NCBI GenBank assembly: GCA_030433225.1
Contig: JAUIMD010000174.1
Coordinates: forward strand, 1-5,295
Reading direction: 5' to 3'
Source: Bacteroidia bacterium
Lineage (GTDB): Bacteria > Bacteroidota > Bacteroidia > Bacteroidales > UBA5342
Length of the DNA: 5,295 nt
Shown: positions 1 to 5,295 of the stretch, piece after piece
How the letters are laid out: the number at the start of each line of letters is the position of its first letter
How positions within the stretch are numbered: position 1 is the stretch's first letter
Notes under the pieces: model-generated
Databases searched by the model: none
Seen by the model: only the letters and a program-made list of their open reading frames with translations
What the model was told of the DNA's origin: nothing
Translations under genes and position numbers: made by a program

Positions 1-420
1 ACGGTATGCCAAAGGAGCTCCGGTAAAAGTAGCTTCACCCTCTTCGTTAACATCGTAATCGCCTGCCAAAACATCATAGTTTTCGGCAATGGTTTTTGAT
101 TTGTCCGCAACCAACGGATATTTTACACCCTTAATTCCACCGTCGTTTAAGTCGGTTTGTAACCATTTCCAATGCGAGAATTCAGTGTCGGTTGAACAAC
201 CAACAACTGCAACATCTCTGCTTTCAAAATCAGCTAATTTCTTTTGGAACGCCAACAATTCGGTAGGGCACACAAAGGTAAAATCGGCCGGATAGAAGAA
301 AAACACTACGTATTTTTTACCAATATACTGGCTTAATGAGAATTCTTCTACGATTTCTCCGCCATTTACAACTGCTGCTTCAGAGAACACAGGGGCTTTT
401 TTGCCAACTAATACTGACAT
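1..420 (-). CDS. Typical 2-Cys peroxiredoxin (AhpC/TSA family), N-terminal part
   Basis: Thiol peroxidase of the cytosol that reduces hydrogen peroxide and organic peroxides, normally re-reduced by thioredoxin or an AhpF-type partner. Reading leftward from ATG at 420-418, 140 codons are visible and the gene runs off the window edge. The protein starts MSVLVGKKAP and has the peroxidatic motif FFFYPADFTFVCPTE, with peroxidatic Cys51, Thr48 and Pro44 forming the PxxxTxxC signature. GCSTDTEFSHWKW follows at about residues 74-86. The last visible residue, Arg140 in APLAYR, aligns with the conserved active-site Arg of the family. The resolving Cys (VCP motif) would lie outside the window, so the 2-Cys class is inferred from similarity. 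I expect a full length of about 200-215 aa. It resembles the longer Bacteroidota peroxiredoxin more than the roughly 187-aa AhpC, so no symbol is given. No upstream Shine-Dalgarno is seen. It is transcribed away from metH. The family call is firm. Confidence 0.95.
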   Translation of the reverse strand, partial: MSVLVGKKAPVFSEAAVVNGGEIVEEFSLSQYIGKKYVVFFFYPADFTFVCPTELLAFQKKLADFESRDVAVVGCSTDTEFSHWKWLQTDLNDGGIKGVKYPLVADKSKTIAENYDVLAGDYDVNEEGEATFTGAPLAYR

Positions 421-463
421 AATTTAGATATTAATTTAGTTATACAATTAAGTTTTAACGATG

Positions 464-498
464 CAAAAATAAGGAAAAAGAGACCGGACAGAAACAAA
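464..498 (-). promoter_or_regulatory. Putative promoter of the peroxiredoxin gene
   Basis: On the minus strand, TATTTTTG (plus positions 471-464) matches the Bacteroidota -7 consensus TAnnTTTG exactly. A TTTG at plus positions 498-495 could be the -33 element, with a 23-bp spacer that is slightly long. The start point would fall near 455-458, leaving a leader of about 35-38 nt before the ATG at 420. The match is to a short consensus in AT-rich DNA, so chance remains possible, but the position and orientation fit well. Confidence 0.5.
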
Positions 499-558
499 CC
501 ACAAAATTAAAACACAACGAAATACCCTTAAAACAGAATGTAATCATCGTCCGGTCTC
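480..558. repeat. 10-bp perfect inverted repeat, 59-nt spacer
   Basis: GAGACCGGAC at 480-489 is the exact reverse complement of GTCCGGTCTC at 549-558. The arms are GC-rich inside a very AT-rich spacer, which makes a chance match less likely. The left arm lies between the proposed -33 and -7 elements of the peroxiredoxin promoter, which is where an operator would sit. The right arm is about 105 bp upstream of the proposed metH -7 box. A pair of regulator sites bridged by looping is one reading. A weak long-loop RNA hairpin is another. Confidence 0.5.
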
Positions 559-583
559 AGGTTATATAACACAAGTTGTTTTT

Positions 584-619
584 AAATGTTTCATCAAAAA
601 AAAAATTTAACAAACATTT
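584..619. repeat. 8-bp inverted repeat in the metH upstream region
   Basis: AAATGTTT at 584-591 is perfectly complementary to AAACATTT at 612-619, with a 20-nt A-rich spacer. It lies upstream of the proposed metH -7 box, so it would not be in that transcript. Both arms are almost all A and T, so it may be chance. It could also be a binding site for a regulator of metH. Confidence 0.3.
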
Positions 620-662
620 TTACGGGAGGGCATTTTCGTACCAAAACCTTTTAAAATTATTA

Positions 663-670
663 TACTTTTG
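663..670 (+). promoter_or_regulatory. Putative metH promoter, -7 box
   Basis: TACTTTTG, inside TATACTTTTGCAG, matches the Bacteroidota -7 consensus TAnnTTTG in full. No clear TTTG -33 element is found at the right distance; the nearest candidate is TTTCG around 634-638. Transcription would start near 677 and give a metH leader of about 150 nt, long for this phylum and suggestive of leader control. Confidence 0.55.
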
Positions 671-676
671 CAGATT

Positions 677-824
677 AAATAAGGGGAGCATCATACAATT
701 CATTTTGAAGGATTTGGTGACAGCAAAGGCTTTTGAAAAAATCGCAAAACCAAAACGTTTGCCTGAATAAGCCGCACAGTTTTTAAGGCACACCCGCTTC
801 CGATTAACTAAAAAAAGATACCAA
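677..824 (+). promoter_or_regulatory. Possible structured 5' leader of metH with alternative pairings
   Basis: Several short stems can form. GGCTT (728-732) pairs with AAGCC (769-773) and encloses GCAAA (744-748) pairing with TTTGC (758-762); a run of five T follows at 780-784, giving a terminator-like arrangement. These compete with TGCCT (760-764) pairing with AGGCA (786-790), and with TTTGGT (713-718) pairing with ACCAAA (749-754). Each stem is only 5-6 bp, so the evidence is weak. I do not recognise a cobalamin riboswitch B12 box or a SAM-I or SAM-II core. The start codon follows an A-rich stretch (AAAAAAAGATACCAA) without a Shine-Dalgarno, as is usual in Bacteroidota. Confidence 0.3.
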
Positions 825-3800
825 ATGGGTCAGAAAATTGACATCCGTGAGCTATTAAAACATAAAATTCTGGTACTGGATGGTGCCATGGGAAGCCTCA
901 TACAAACTTACCGTTTAAGTGAGGAGGATTACCGTGGAGACCAATTTAAAGATTACCACATGCTGATTAAAGGCAACAATGATTTGCTCGCCATTACTCA
1001 GCCGCATATTATTAAGGAAATTCACGGAAAGTACCTGGAAGCCGGTTCTGACATTATTGAAACCAACACGTTTAACTCCACTTCTATTTCGCAGGCCGAC
1101 TATGACATGGAAGACCAGGTGTATGCACTGAATTTTCAGGCCGCTACGCTGGCACGCGAAATTGCCGATGAATACACCGCCAAAACCCCCGACAAACCAA
1201 GGTTTGTGTGTGGTGTGCTGGGCCCCATGAACAAGGCACTTTCCTTATCCCCCAATGTAAACGACCCCGGCTACCGGGCCTGTACCTTTGATGAGGTAAA
1301 GCAATCGTACAAAGAAGCGACCGGAGCCCTGGTGGATGGAAAAGTTGACCTGATGATGGTGGAAACCATTTTTGACACCCTGAATGCCAAGGCTGCCCTT
1401 ATTGCCATAGAAGAGGTTTTTGAGGAAAAAGGAGTAGAACTGCCCATTATGGTGTCAGGTACCATTACCGATGCCAGCGGACGTACCTTGTCCGGTCAGA
1501 CTTTGAACGGATTTTTAACTTCAATTTCGCACCTCAACCTGCTGAGTGTGGGATTGAACTGCTCGCTGGGTGCCAAAGAACTGGAGCCATACGTAAACGA
1601 ATTGTCGAAAAATGCTCCGTTTTACATCAGCACTCACCCCAATGCCGGCTTGCCCAACCAGTTTGGAGAATACGACCAAACCCCCGACGAAATGGCCGGT
1701 TTGCTTGAAAACTGGTTGAAGGACCGAAAAGTTAACATTATTGGAGGATGCTGTGGTACCACGCCGGAACACATTGGTGCATTGGTTAAAATTGCCGAAA
1801 AACACAACAGTCACATTATAAAGGAGAAGGACCATGTAACCCGACTGAGTGGTTTGGAAACCCTGAAAATCAACTCCGAAAGTAACTTCATCAACATTGG
1901 GGAGCGCTGCAACGTAGCAGGCTCACGTAAATTTTTGCGCCTTATTAAGGAGAAAAAATATGAAGAAGCCGTTTCCATAGCACGCCACCAGGTAGAAAAC
2001 GGAGCGCAGATTTTGGACGTAAATATGGATGATGCCATGTTGGAAGCCAAAGAGGAAATGGTGAAATTCCTTAATATGCTCATGTCCGACCCCGACGTAT
2101 CGCGGGTGCCCGTAATGGTCGACTCCTCCAAATTTGAAGTATTGGAAGCCGGTTTGAAATGTCTTCAGGGAAAATCGGTGGTAAACTCTATTTCCTTAAA
2201 AGAAGGGGAAGAAGAATTTTTGAAGCACGCTTCCATCATAAAACGCTACGGTGCAGCCGTGGTGGTGATGGCCTTTGATGAAACCGGCCAGGCCGACAGT
2301 TTTGAACGCCGCACCGAAATTTGCGAGCGTGCCTACAAACTACTGACAGAAAAAGTAAAATTTCCGCCTGAAGATATCATTTTTGACCCCAATGTGCTGG
2401 CCATTGCAACCGGCATTGAGGAACACAACAACTACGCGGTAGATTTTATTGAAACGGTTAAATGGATTAAGGCGAACCTGCCACATGCCCACATCAGCGG
2501 GGGAATCAGTAACCTTTCGTTTTCGTTTCGCGGAAACAATGTGGTACGTGAAGCCATCCATTCGGTATTTTTATACTATGCCATAAAAGAAGGGCTGGAT
2601 ATGGGAATTGTGAACCCTGCCATGCTCGAGATATACGATGATATTCCAAAGGAATTGCTGGAATATGTGGAAGACGTGGTGCTGAACCGCCGACCTGATG
2701 CCACCGAACGTTTGGTGGATTATGCCGAAACCATTAAGGATCAGCAACAGGGTGGGCAGGCTGTTAAAGTAGCTGCATGGCGTGAAGAAAGCCTGGAAGA
2801 CCGGCTTACGTATTGCCTGGTAAAGGGCATTGGCGATTATTTGGATACGGACATAAATGAGGCGCTTGGAAAATACGACAGCGCCCTTGAAATTATAGAA
2901 AAGCCACTGATGGCCGGCATGAATGTGGTTGGAGAGTTGTTTGGAAGCGGGAAAATGTTTCTTCCCCAGGTGGTAAAAACCGCCCGCATTATGAAAGCGG
3001 CGGTAGCCATCCTCCTCCCCTACATCGAGGCCCAGAAAAAGGGAGGCAAATCCTCTGCCGGTAAGGTACTAATGGCAACGGTGAAAGGAGATGTGCACGA
3101 CATCGGTAAAAACATCGTAGGTGTTATTCTTGGGTGCAACAACTTTGAGGTTATTGACCTTGGAGTAATGGTTCCAACCGAAAAAATACTGGATACGGCG
3201 GTTAAAGAGAATGTAGACATCATTGGTTTAAGCGGTTTGATTACCCCCTCTTTGGAAGAAATGGCCAATGTGGCCGCAGAAATGGAGAAAAGGGGCATGA
3301 AAATTCCGTTAATGATTGGGGGAGCCACCACTTCCAAAATTCATACTGCCGTAAAAATTGATCCGCATTATTCGCAAACGGTAGTGTATGTGAAAGATGC
3401 CTCCACCAGTGCGCAGGTTGCATCAAACCTGGTAATTGAGCATAAAAAAGAGGCATTTCATAAGCAAATGAAGCAGGAGTATGAAGACATGCGAAACAAT
3501 TATGCCGGCAAACCCGTGCGTAAACTGCTGTCGCTCGAAGAAGCTACCCAAAAGAAGTTCGAGATTGAATTTAAGGAGGAGGATATTCCTGTTCCCGGAT
3601 TCCTGGGCACAAAGGTAATTGAGGACATTTCCATCCATACCTTGCGTAACTACATCGACTGGTCGTTTTTGTACAAAGCATGGCGCCTACCCGGCCGTTA
3701 CGAGGGCATTGCATTATTTGCCAATGACCGGGAAAAGGAAGCCTGGCTGGCCAACTTTGCCGAAGGAACAGAACGCGACAAGGCCAATGAAGCCTATAAA

Positions 3801-4532
3801 TTATACGCGGATGCCAATGCATTGCTGGATGTTTGGGAAAAAGACAAATCCCTAAAAAGCAAGGGGGTTATGGGATTTTTTGAAGCAAAATCAGATGTGA
3901 ACGATCTTTTATTTTACCAGGATGGAAAAGAGCTGCTACGCTTCCCCTTCCTCCGCCAACAGGTAGAAAACCGCACCGGAGTATACTCCAACTTAAGCGA
4001 TTACGTTGCACCGGTTAATTCTGAATTAAAGGATTACGTTTGTGCTTTTGCTGTAACCGCCGGAATTGGGGTGAAAGAAATTTCGGAAAAGTTTGAACAG
4101 GCCAACGACGATTATTCGGCAATTCTGGCGCAAATTTTAGCCGACCGACTGGCCGAAGCTGCCGCAGAGTGGTTGCATGAAGAGATACGCAAAAAACACT
4201 GGGGGTTTGCTCCCAAGGAAGCACTGAGCCTCAACGAATTGTTTATGGTAAGGTACCAGGGAATTCGCCCGGCCATCGGGTATCCATCCATGCCAAACCA
4301 GGCCGACAACTTTTTGCTGAACAAGCTTATTCCGCTGGACAAGGCCGGAATTACGCTCACCGAAAACGGAGCCATGTACCCCAATGCAGCGGTAAGTTGC
4401 CTGGTATTTGCCCATCCAAAATCAGAATATTTTGCCATTGGTCCCATTGGTGACGACCAAATGAAAGACTATTCAGAGCGCTTAGGAATTTCGGTGGATA
4501 CCTTACTCAAATGGCTGCCAAACCAGTTGTAA
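825..4532 (+). CDS. metH: Cobalamin-dependent methionine synthase MetH
   Basis: Cytosolic enzyme that moves the methyl group of 5-methyltetrahydrofolate to homocysteine through enzyme-bound cobalamin, giving methionine and tetrahydrofolate. At 1235 aa it is full length (E. coli MetH is 1227 aa). Domains in order: homocysteine-binding module (about 10-325) with zinc ligands Cys246 in GLNCS and Cys309-Cys310 in GGCCGTTP; pterin-binding module (about 355-615) with NIGERCNVAGSRKF, DVNMDDAM near 398 and SGGISNLSFSFRG near 558; four-helix cap (about 650-740) with GELFGSGKMFLPQVVK; Rossmann B12 domain (about 745-880) with GDVHDIGKN. His758 is the lower cobalt ligand, with Asp756 and Ser809 completing the triad. 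The reactivation domain (about 900-1235) has Asp945 in YIDWSF and the SAM-binding RPAIGYP (Arg1148). The start is supported by the family-like N-terminus GQKIDIRELL. An in-frame stop at 768-770 closes the frame upstream. The activation domain has an insertion of about 14 residues near 970-985 and a divergent SMPNQ after GYP. No frameshift is seen. Confidence 0.98.
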   Translation: MGQKIDIRELLKHKILVLDGAMGSLIQTYRLSEEDYRGDQFKDYHMLIKGNNDLLAITQPHIIKEIHGKYLEAGSDIIETNTFNSTSISQADYDMEDQVYALNFQAATLAREIADEYTAKTPDKPRFVCGVLGPMNKALSLSPNVNDPGYRACTFDEVKQSYKEATGALVDGKVDLMMVETIFDTLNAKAALIAIEEVFEEKGVELPIMVSGTITDASGRTLSGQTLNGFLTSISHLNLLSVGLNCSLGAKELEPYVNELSKNAPFYISTHPNAGLPNQFGEYDQTPDEMAGLLENWLKDRKVNIIGGCCGTTPEHIGALVKIAEKHNSHIIKEKDHVTRLSGLETLKINSESNFINIGERCNVAGSRKFLRLIKEKKYEEAVSIARHQVENGAQILDVNMDDAMLEAKEEMVKFLNMLMSDPDVSRVPVMVDSSKFEVLEAGLKCLQGKSVVNSISLKEGEEEFLKHASIIKRYGAAVVVMAFDETGQADSFERRTEICERAYKLLTEKVKFPPEDIIFDPNVLAIATGIEEHNNYAVDFIETVKWIKANLPHAHISGGISNLSFSFRGNNVVREAIHSVFLYYAIKEGLDMGIVNPAMLEIYDDIPKELLEYVEDVVLNRRPDATERLVDYAETIKDQQQGGQAVKVAAWREESLEDRLTYCLVKGIGDYLDTDINEALGKYDSALEIIEKPLMAGMNVVGELFGSGKMFLPQVVKTARIMKAAVAILLPYIEAQKKGGKSSAGKVLMATVKGDVHDIGKNIVGVILGCNNFEVIDLGVMVPTEKILDTAVKENVDIIGLSGLITPSLEEMANVAAEMEKRGMKIPLMIGGATTSKIHTAVKIDPHYSQTVVYVKDASTSAQVASNLVIEHKKEAFHKQMKQEYEDMRNNYAGKPVRKLLSLEEATQKKFEIEFKEEDIPVPGFLGTKVIEDISIHTLRNYIDWSFLYKAWRLPGRYEGIALFANDREKEAWLANFAEGTERDKANEAYKLYADANALLDVWEKDKSLKSKGVMGFFEAKSDVNDLLFYQDGKELLRFPFLRQQVENRTGVYSNLSDYVAPVNSELKDYVCAFAVTAGIGVKEISEKFEQANDDYSAILAQILADRLAEAAAEWLHEEIRKKHWGFAPKEALSLNELFMVRYQGIRPAIGYPSMPNQADNFLLNKLIPLDKAGITLTENGAMYPNAAVSCLVFAHPKSEYFAIGPIGDDQMKDYSERLGISVDTLLKWLPNQL

Positions 4533-4549
4533 GGCCAGAATCCTTAATG

Positions 4550-4581
4550 GTGGACAAATTGTTATAAAATAACGTATCCAC
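4550..4581 (+). terminator. Weak stem-loop after metH, possible terminator or 3' end structure
   Basis: Starting 18 nt after the metH stop, GTGGA (4550-4554) pairs with TCCAC (4577-4581) and encloses a second hairpin, GTTAT (4561-4565) with ATAAC (4569-4573) around AAA. The two stems are separated by unpaired bases on both sides. The sequence after it is AAAATACACTT, with no T run, so it is not a classical intrinsic terminator. It may stabilise the 3' end of the metH transcript or be incidental. Confidence 0.3.
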
Positions 4582-4620
4582 AAAATACACTTCGAATAAT
4601 AATATTTATATTTACCCCAA

Positions 4621-4747
4621 TGCACCCTTTAAAAACGGGTGTTGCGGGGTGCACAGCGCTGCATTACAAGGCAAGGTTAAAACGCCATTGCTGTTTGCAC
4701 CTGCCTGAATGACACGGCCGTTGGAAGAACCGTACCATTCAGCCAAA
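4621..4747. other. GC-rich structured intergenic block upstream of recJ (unknown RNA or repeat)
   Basis: This block is about 52% GC (63 of 120 bases at 4621-4740), while the 60 bases before it are about 23%. It can fold into three hairpins. First, TGCACCC (4621-4627) pairs with GGGTGCA (4647-4653). Second, GGCA and GGT (4670-4673 and 4675-4677) pair with ACCTGCC (4699-4705), with AAAC (4680-4683) pairing with GTTT (4693-4696) inside. Third, CTGAATG (4705-4711) pairs with CATTCAG (4736-4742), with ACGG (4714-4717) and CCGT (4730-4733) inside. The third hairpin gains four G-U pairs if read on the minus strand. It ends 18-23 nt before the recJ ATG, so it could also be a recJ leader. I recognise no Rfam family, SRP RNA, tRNA or riboswitch. 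Other possibilities are a dispersed intergenic repeat or a remnant of coding DNA. Confidence 0.4.
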
Positions 4748-4765
4748 GAAGAAAAAATTTATACA

Positions 4766-5295
4766 ATGATAAAAAGATGGAATTTTTTAACGCCATCTGA
4801 TGAAGACAAATTAAACATTAAACAACTTGCAGAAGAACTAAACATCCATCAAGTACTCGCTAAACTTTTGGTATCCAGAGGGATTACCAATTTCGATGAG
4901 GCAAAAGCGTTCTTCAGGCCACAATTAGAGGATTTGCACGATCCTTTTTTAATGGTGGATATGCATAAGGCCATAAACCGGCTAAATGAGGCTTTGGGCC
5001 TTAAAGAAAAGATTATGGTTTATGGGGATTACGATGTTGACGGCACTACATCAGTGGCTCTAGTGTATTCATTTCTACGTAAATACGCTTCCAGTTCCAA
5101 CATAGAATATTACATACCCGACCGATATTCAGAAGGTTACGGAATATCCTACACGGGAATTGATTATGCAAAAGAAAACGGCTACTCTTTAATTATTGCG
5201 CTGGACTGTGGCATTAAAGCCATAGAAAAGGTGGAATATGCCAAAGAAAGGGGCATCGACTTTATTATTTGCGACCACCATACGCCCGACGATGT
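4766..5295 (+). CDS. recJ: Single-stranded-DNA-specific exonuclease RecJ, N-terminal part
   Basis: 5'-to-3' exonuclease on single-stranded DNA, of the DHH phosphoesterase family and Mn/Mg-dependent, acting in recombination repair, base excision and mismatch repair. The first 176 codons are visible and the gene continues past the right edge; family members are usually about 560-580 aa. Visible marks: SRGITNFDEAKAFFRPQL at about 37-54; DHH motif I in YGDYDVDGTTS with Asp88, Asp90 and Asp92; YIPDRYSEGYGIS near 116-128; motif II ALDCGIKA with Asp147; and the name-giving motif III CDHHTP with Asp170, His171 and His172. DCGI in place of the DNGI of E. coli is, as far as I recall, normal for Bacteroidota. 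ATG at 4766 gives a start, MIKRWNFL, that fits the family, and the sequence before it (TTTATACA) has no clear Shine-Dalgarno, only a weak AAAGAAG further up. It has the same direction as metH, 233 bp downstream, and is probably transcribed separately. Confidence 0.96.
   Translation, partial: MIKRWNFLTPSDEDKLNIKQLAEELNIHQVLAKLLVSRGITNFDEAKAFFRPQLEDLHDPFLMVDMHKAINRLNEALGLKEKIMVYGDYDVDGTTSVALVYSFLRKYASSSNIEYYIPDRYSEGYGISYTGIDYAKENGYSLIIALDCGIKAIEKVEYAKERGIDFIICDHHTPDD

Larger units (their letters stand above)
421..824. other. Divergent intergenic region between peroxiredoxin gene and metH
   Basis: This 404-bp gene-free stretch separates two genes that point away from each other, so it should carry both promoters, and a good -7 box is seen for each. 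It also holds a long-range 10-bp inverted repeat (480-489 and 549-558), the perfect palindrome GTTATATAAC (561-570) followed directly by ACAAGTTGT (571-579), an 8-bp inverted repeat (584-591 and 612-619), and a candidate structured leader before metH. A 64-codon open frame at 576-770 is present but is judged not to be a gene, because the metH promoter lies inside it and its composition is biased. I see no cobalamin or SAM-I riboswitch core and no tRNA. Confidence 0.6.

Noticed and set aside
89..295. 68-codon plus-strand open frame
   Set aside because: It is antisense to the clear peroxiredoxin reading frame and its translation looks like no protein family.
576..770. 64-codon plus-strand open frame upstream of metH, in the same frame as metH
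   Set aside because: It is rich in Lys, Phe and Leu as expected from AT-rich spacer, resembles no family I know, and contains the best metH promoter box. The in-frame stop at 768-770 separates it from metH.
600..824. Cobalamin or SAM riboswitch before metH
   Set aside because: No B12 box (GCCACTG-like) and no SAM-I or SAM-II core sequence could be found by eye.
1271..4447. Many minus-strand and out-of-frame open frames over metH
   Set aside because: All are shadows of the continuous, motif-rich MetH frame; none shows a recognisable domain.
4607..4614. TATATTTA as a possible -7 box for recJ
   Set aside because: The final G of TAnnTTTG is replaced by A and there is no -33 element at a fitting distance; such matches are frequent in AT-only DNA.
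4620..4712. 30-codon ATG open frame in the GC-rich block
   Set aside because: It is short, has no Shine-Dalgarno or family resemblance, and the same DNA is also open in other frames and folds strongly, so coding is not supported.
4550..4747. Integron attC site, tRNA, SRP RNA or CRISPR in the metH-recJ spacer
   Set aside because: No paired RYYYAAC/GTTRRRY boxes, no cloverleaf or T-loop GTTCRA, no SRP tetraloop region, and no regularly spaced direct repeats.

Overview
The window looks like ordinary chromosomal DNA from a member of the Bacteroidota. Three things point there. The promoter-like boxes fit the Bacteroidota TAnnTTTG (-7) form, start codons follow A-rich leaders without a clear Shine-Dalgarno, and the RecJ and peroxiredoxin sequences resemble those of Bacteroidia. 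Coding DNA is moderate in GC, while most intergenic DNA is very AT-rich. The genus cannot be set from this window.

Layout: (1) positions 1-420, minus strand, hold the first 140 codons of a typical 2-Cys peroxiredoxin that runs off the left edge. (2) Positions 421-824 are a 404-bp intergenic region between divergent genes. It holds a likely promoter for each gene, a 10-bp inverted repeat whose left arm sits inside the peroxiredoxin promoter, several small palindromes, and a probable metH 5' leader of about 150 nt with mutually exclusive pairings. (3) Positions 825-4532, plus strand, encode a complete five-module cobalamin-dependent methionine synthase, MetH (1235 aa). (4) Positions 4533-4765 are intergenic: first a short stem-loop in AT-rich DNA, then a GC-rich, strongly structured block (about 4621-4747) of unknown nature. 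(5) Positions 4766-5295, plus strand, hold the first 176 codons of single-stranded-DNA exonuclease RecJ, which runs off the right edge.

The three genes do not form an obvious pathway. MetH makes methionine from homocysteine and methyltetrahydrofolate, the peroxiredoxin removes peroxides, and RecJ acts in DNA repair. A loose link exists between the first two because the cob(I)alamin form of MetH is oxidation-sensitive, but that is inference. No mobile element, CRISPR array, tRNA or rRNA was seen. The most interesting unexplained item is the GC-rich block upstream of recJ. Its main hairpin has only A-C mismatches in its central stem when read on the plus strand, and these all become G-U wobble pairs on the minus strand. 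That suggests a minus-strand RNA, or a dispersed repeat, rather than a simple recJ leader.
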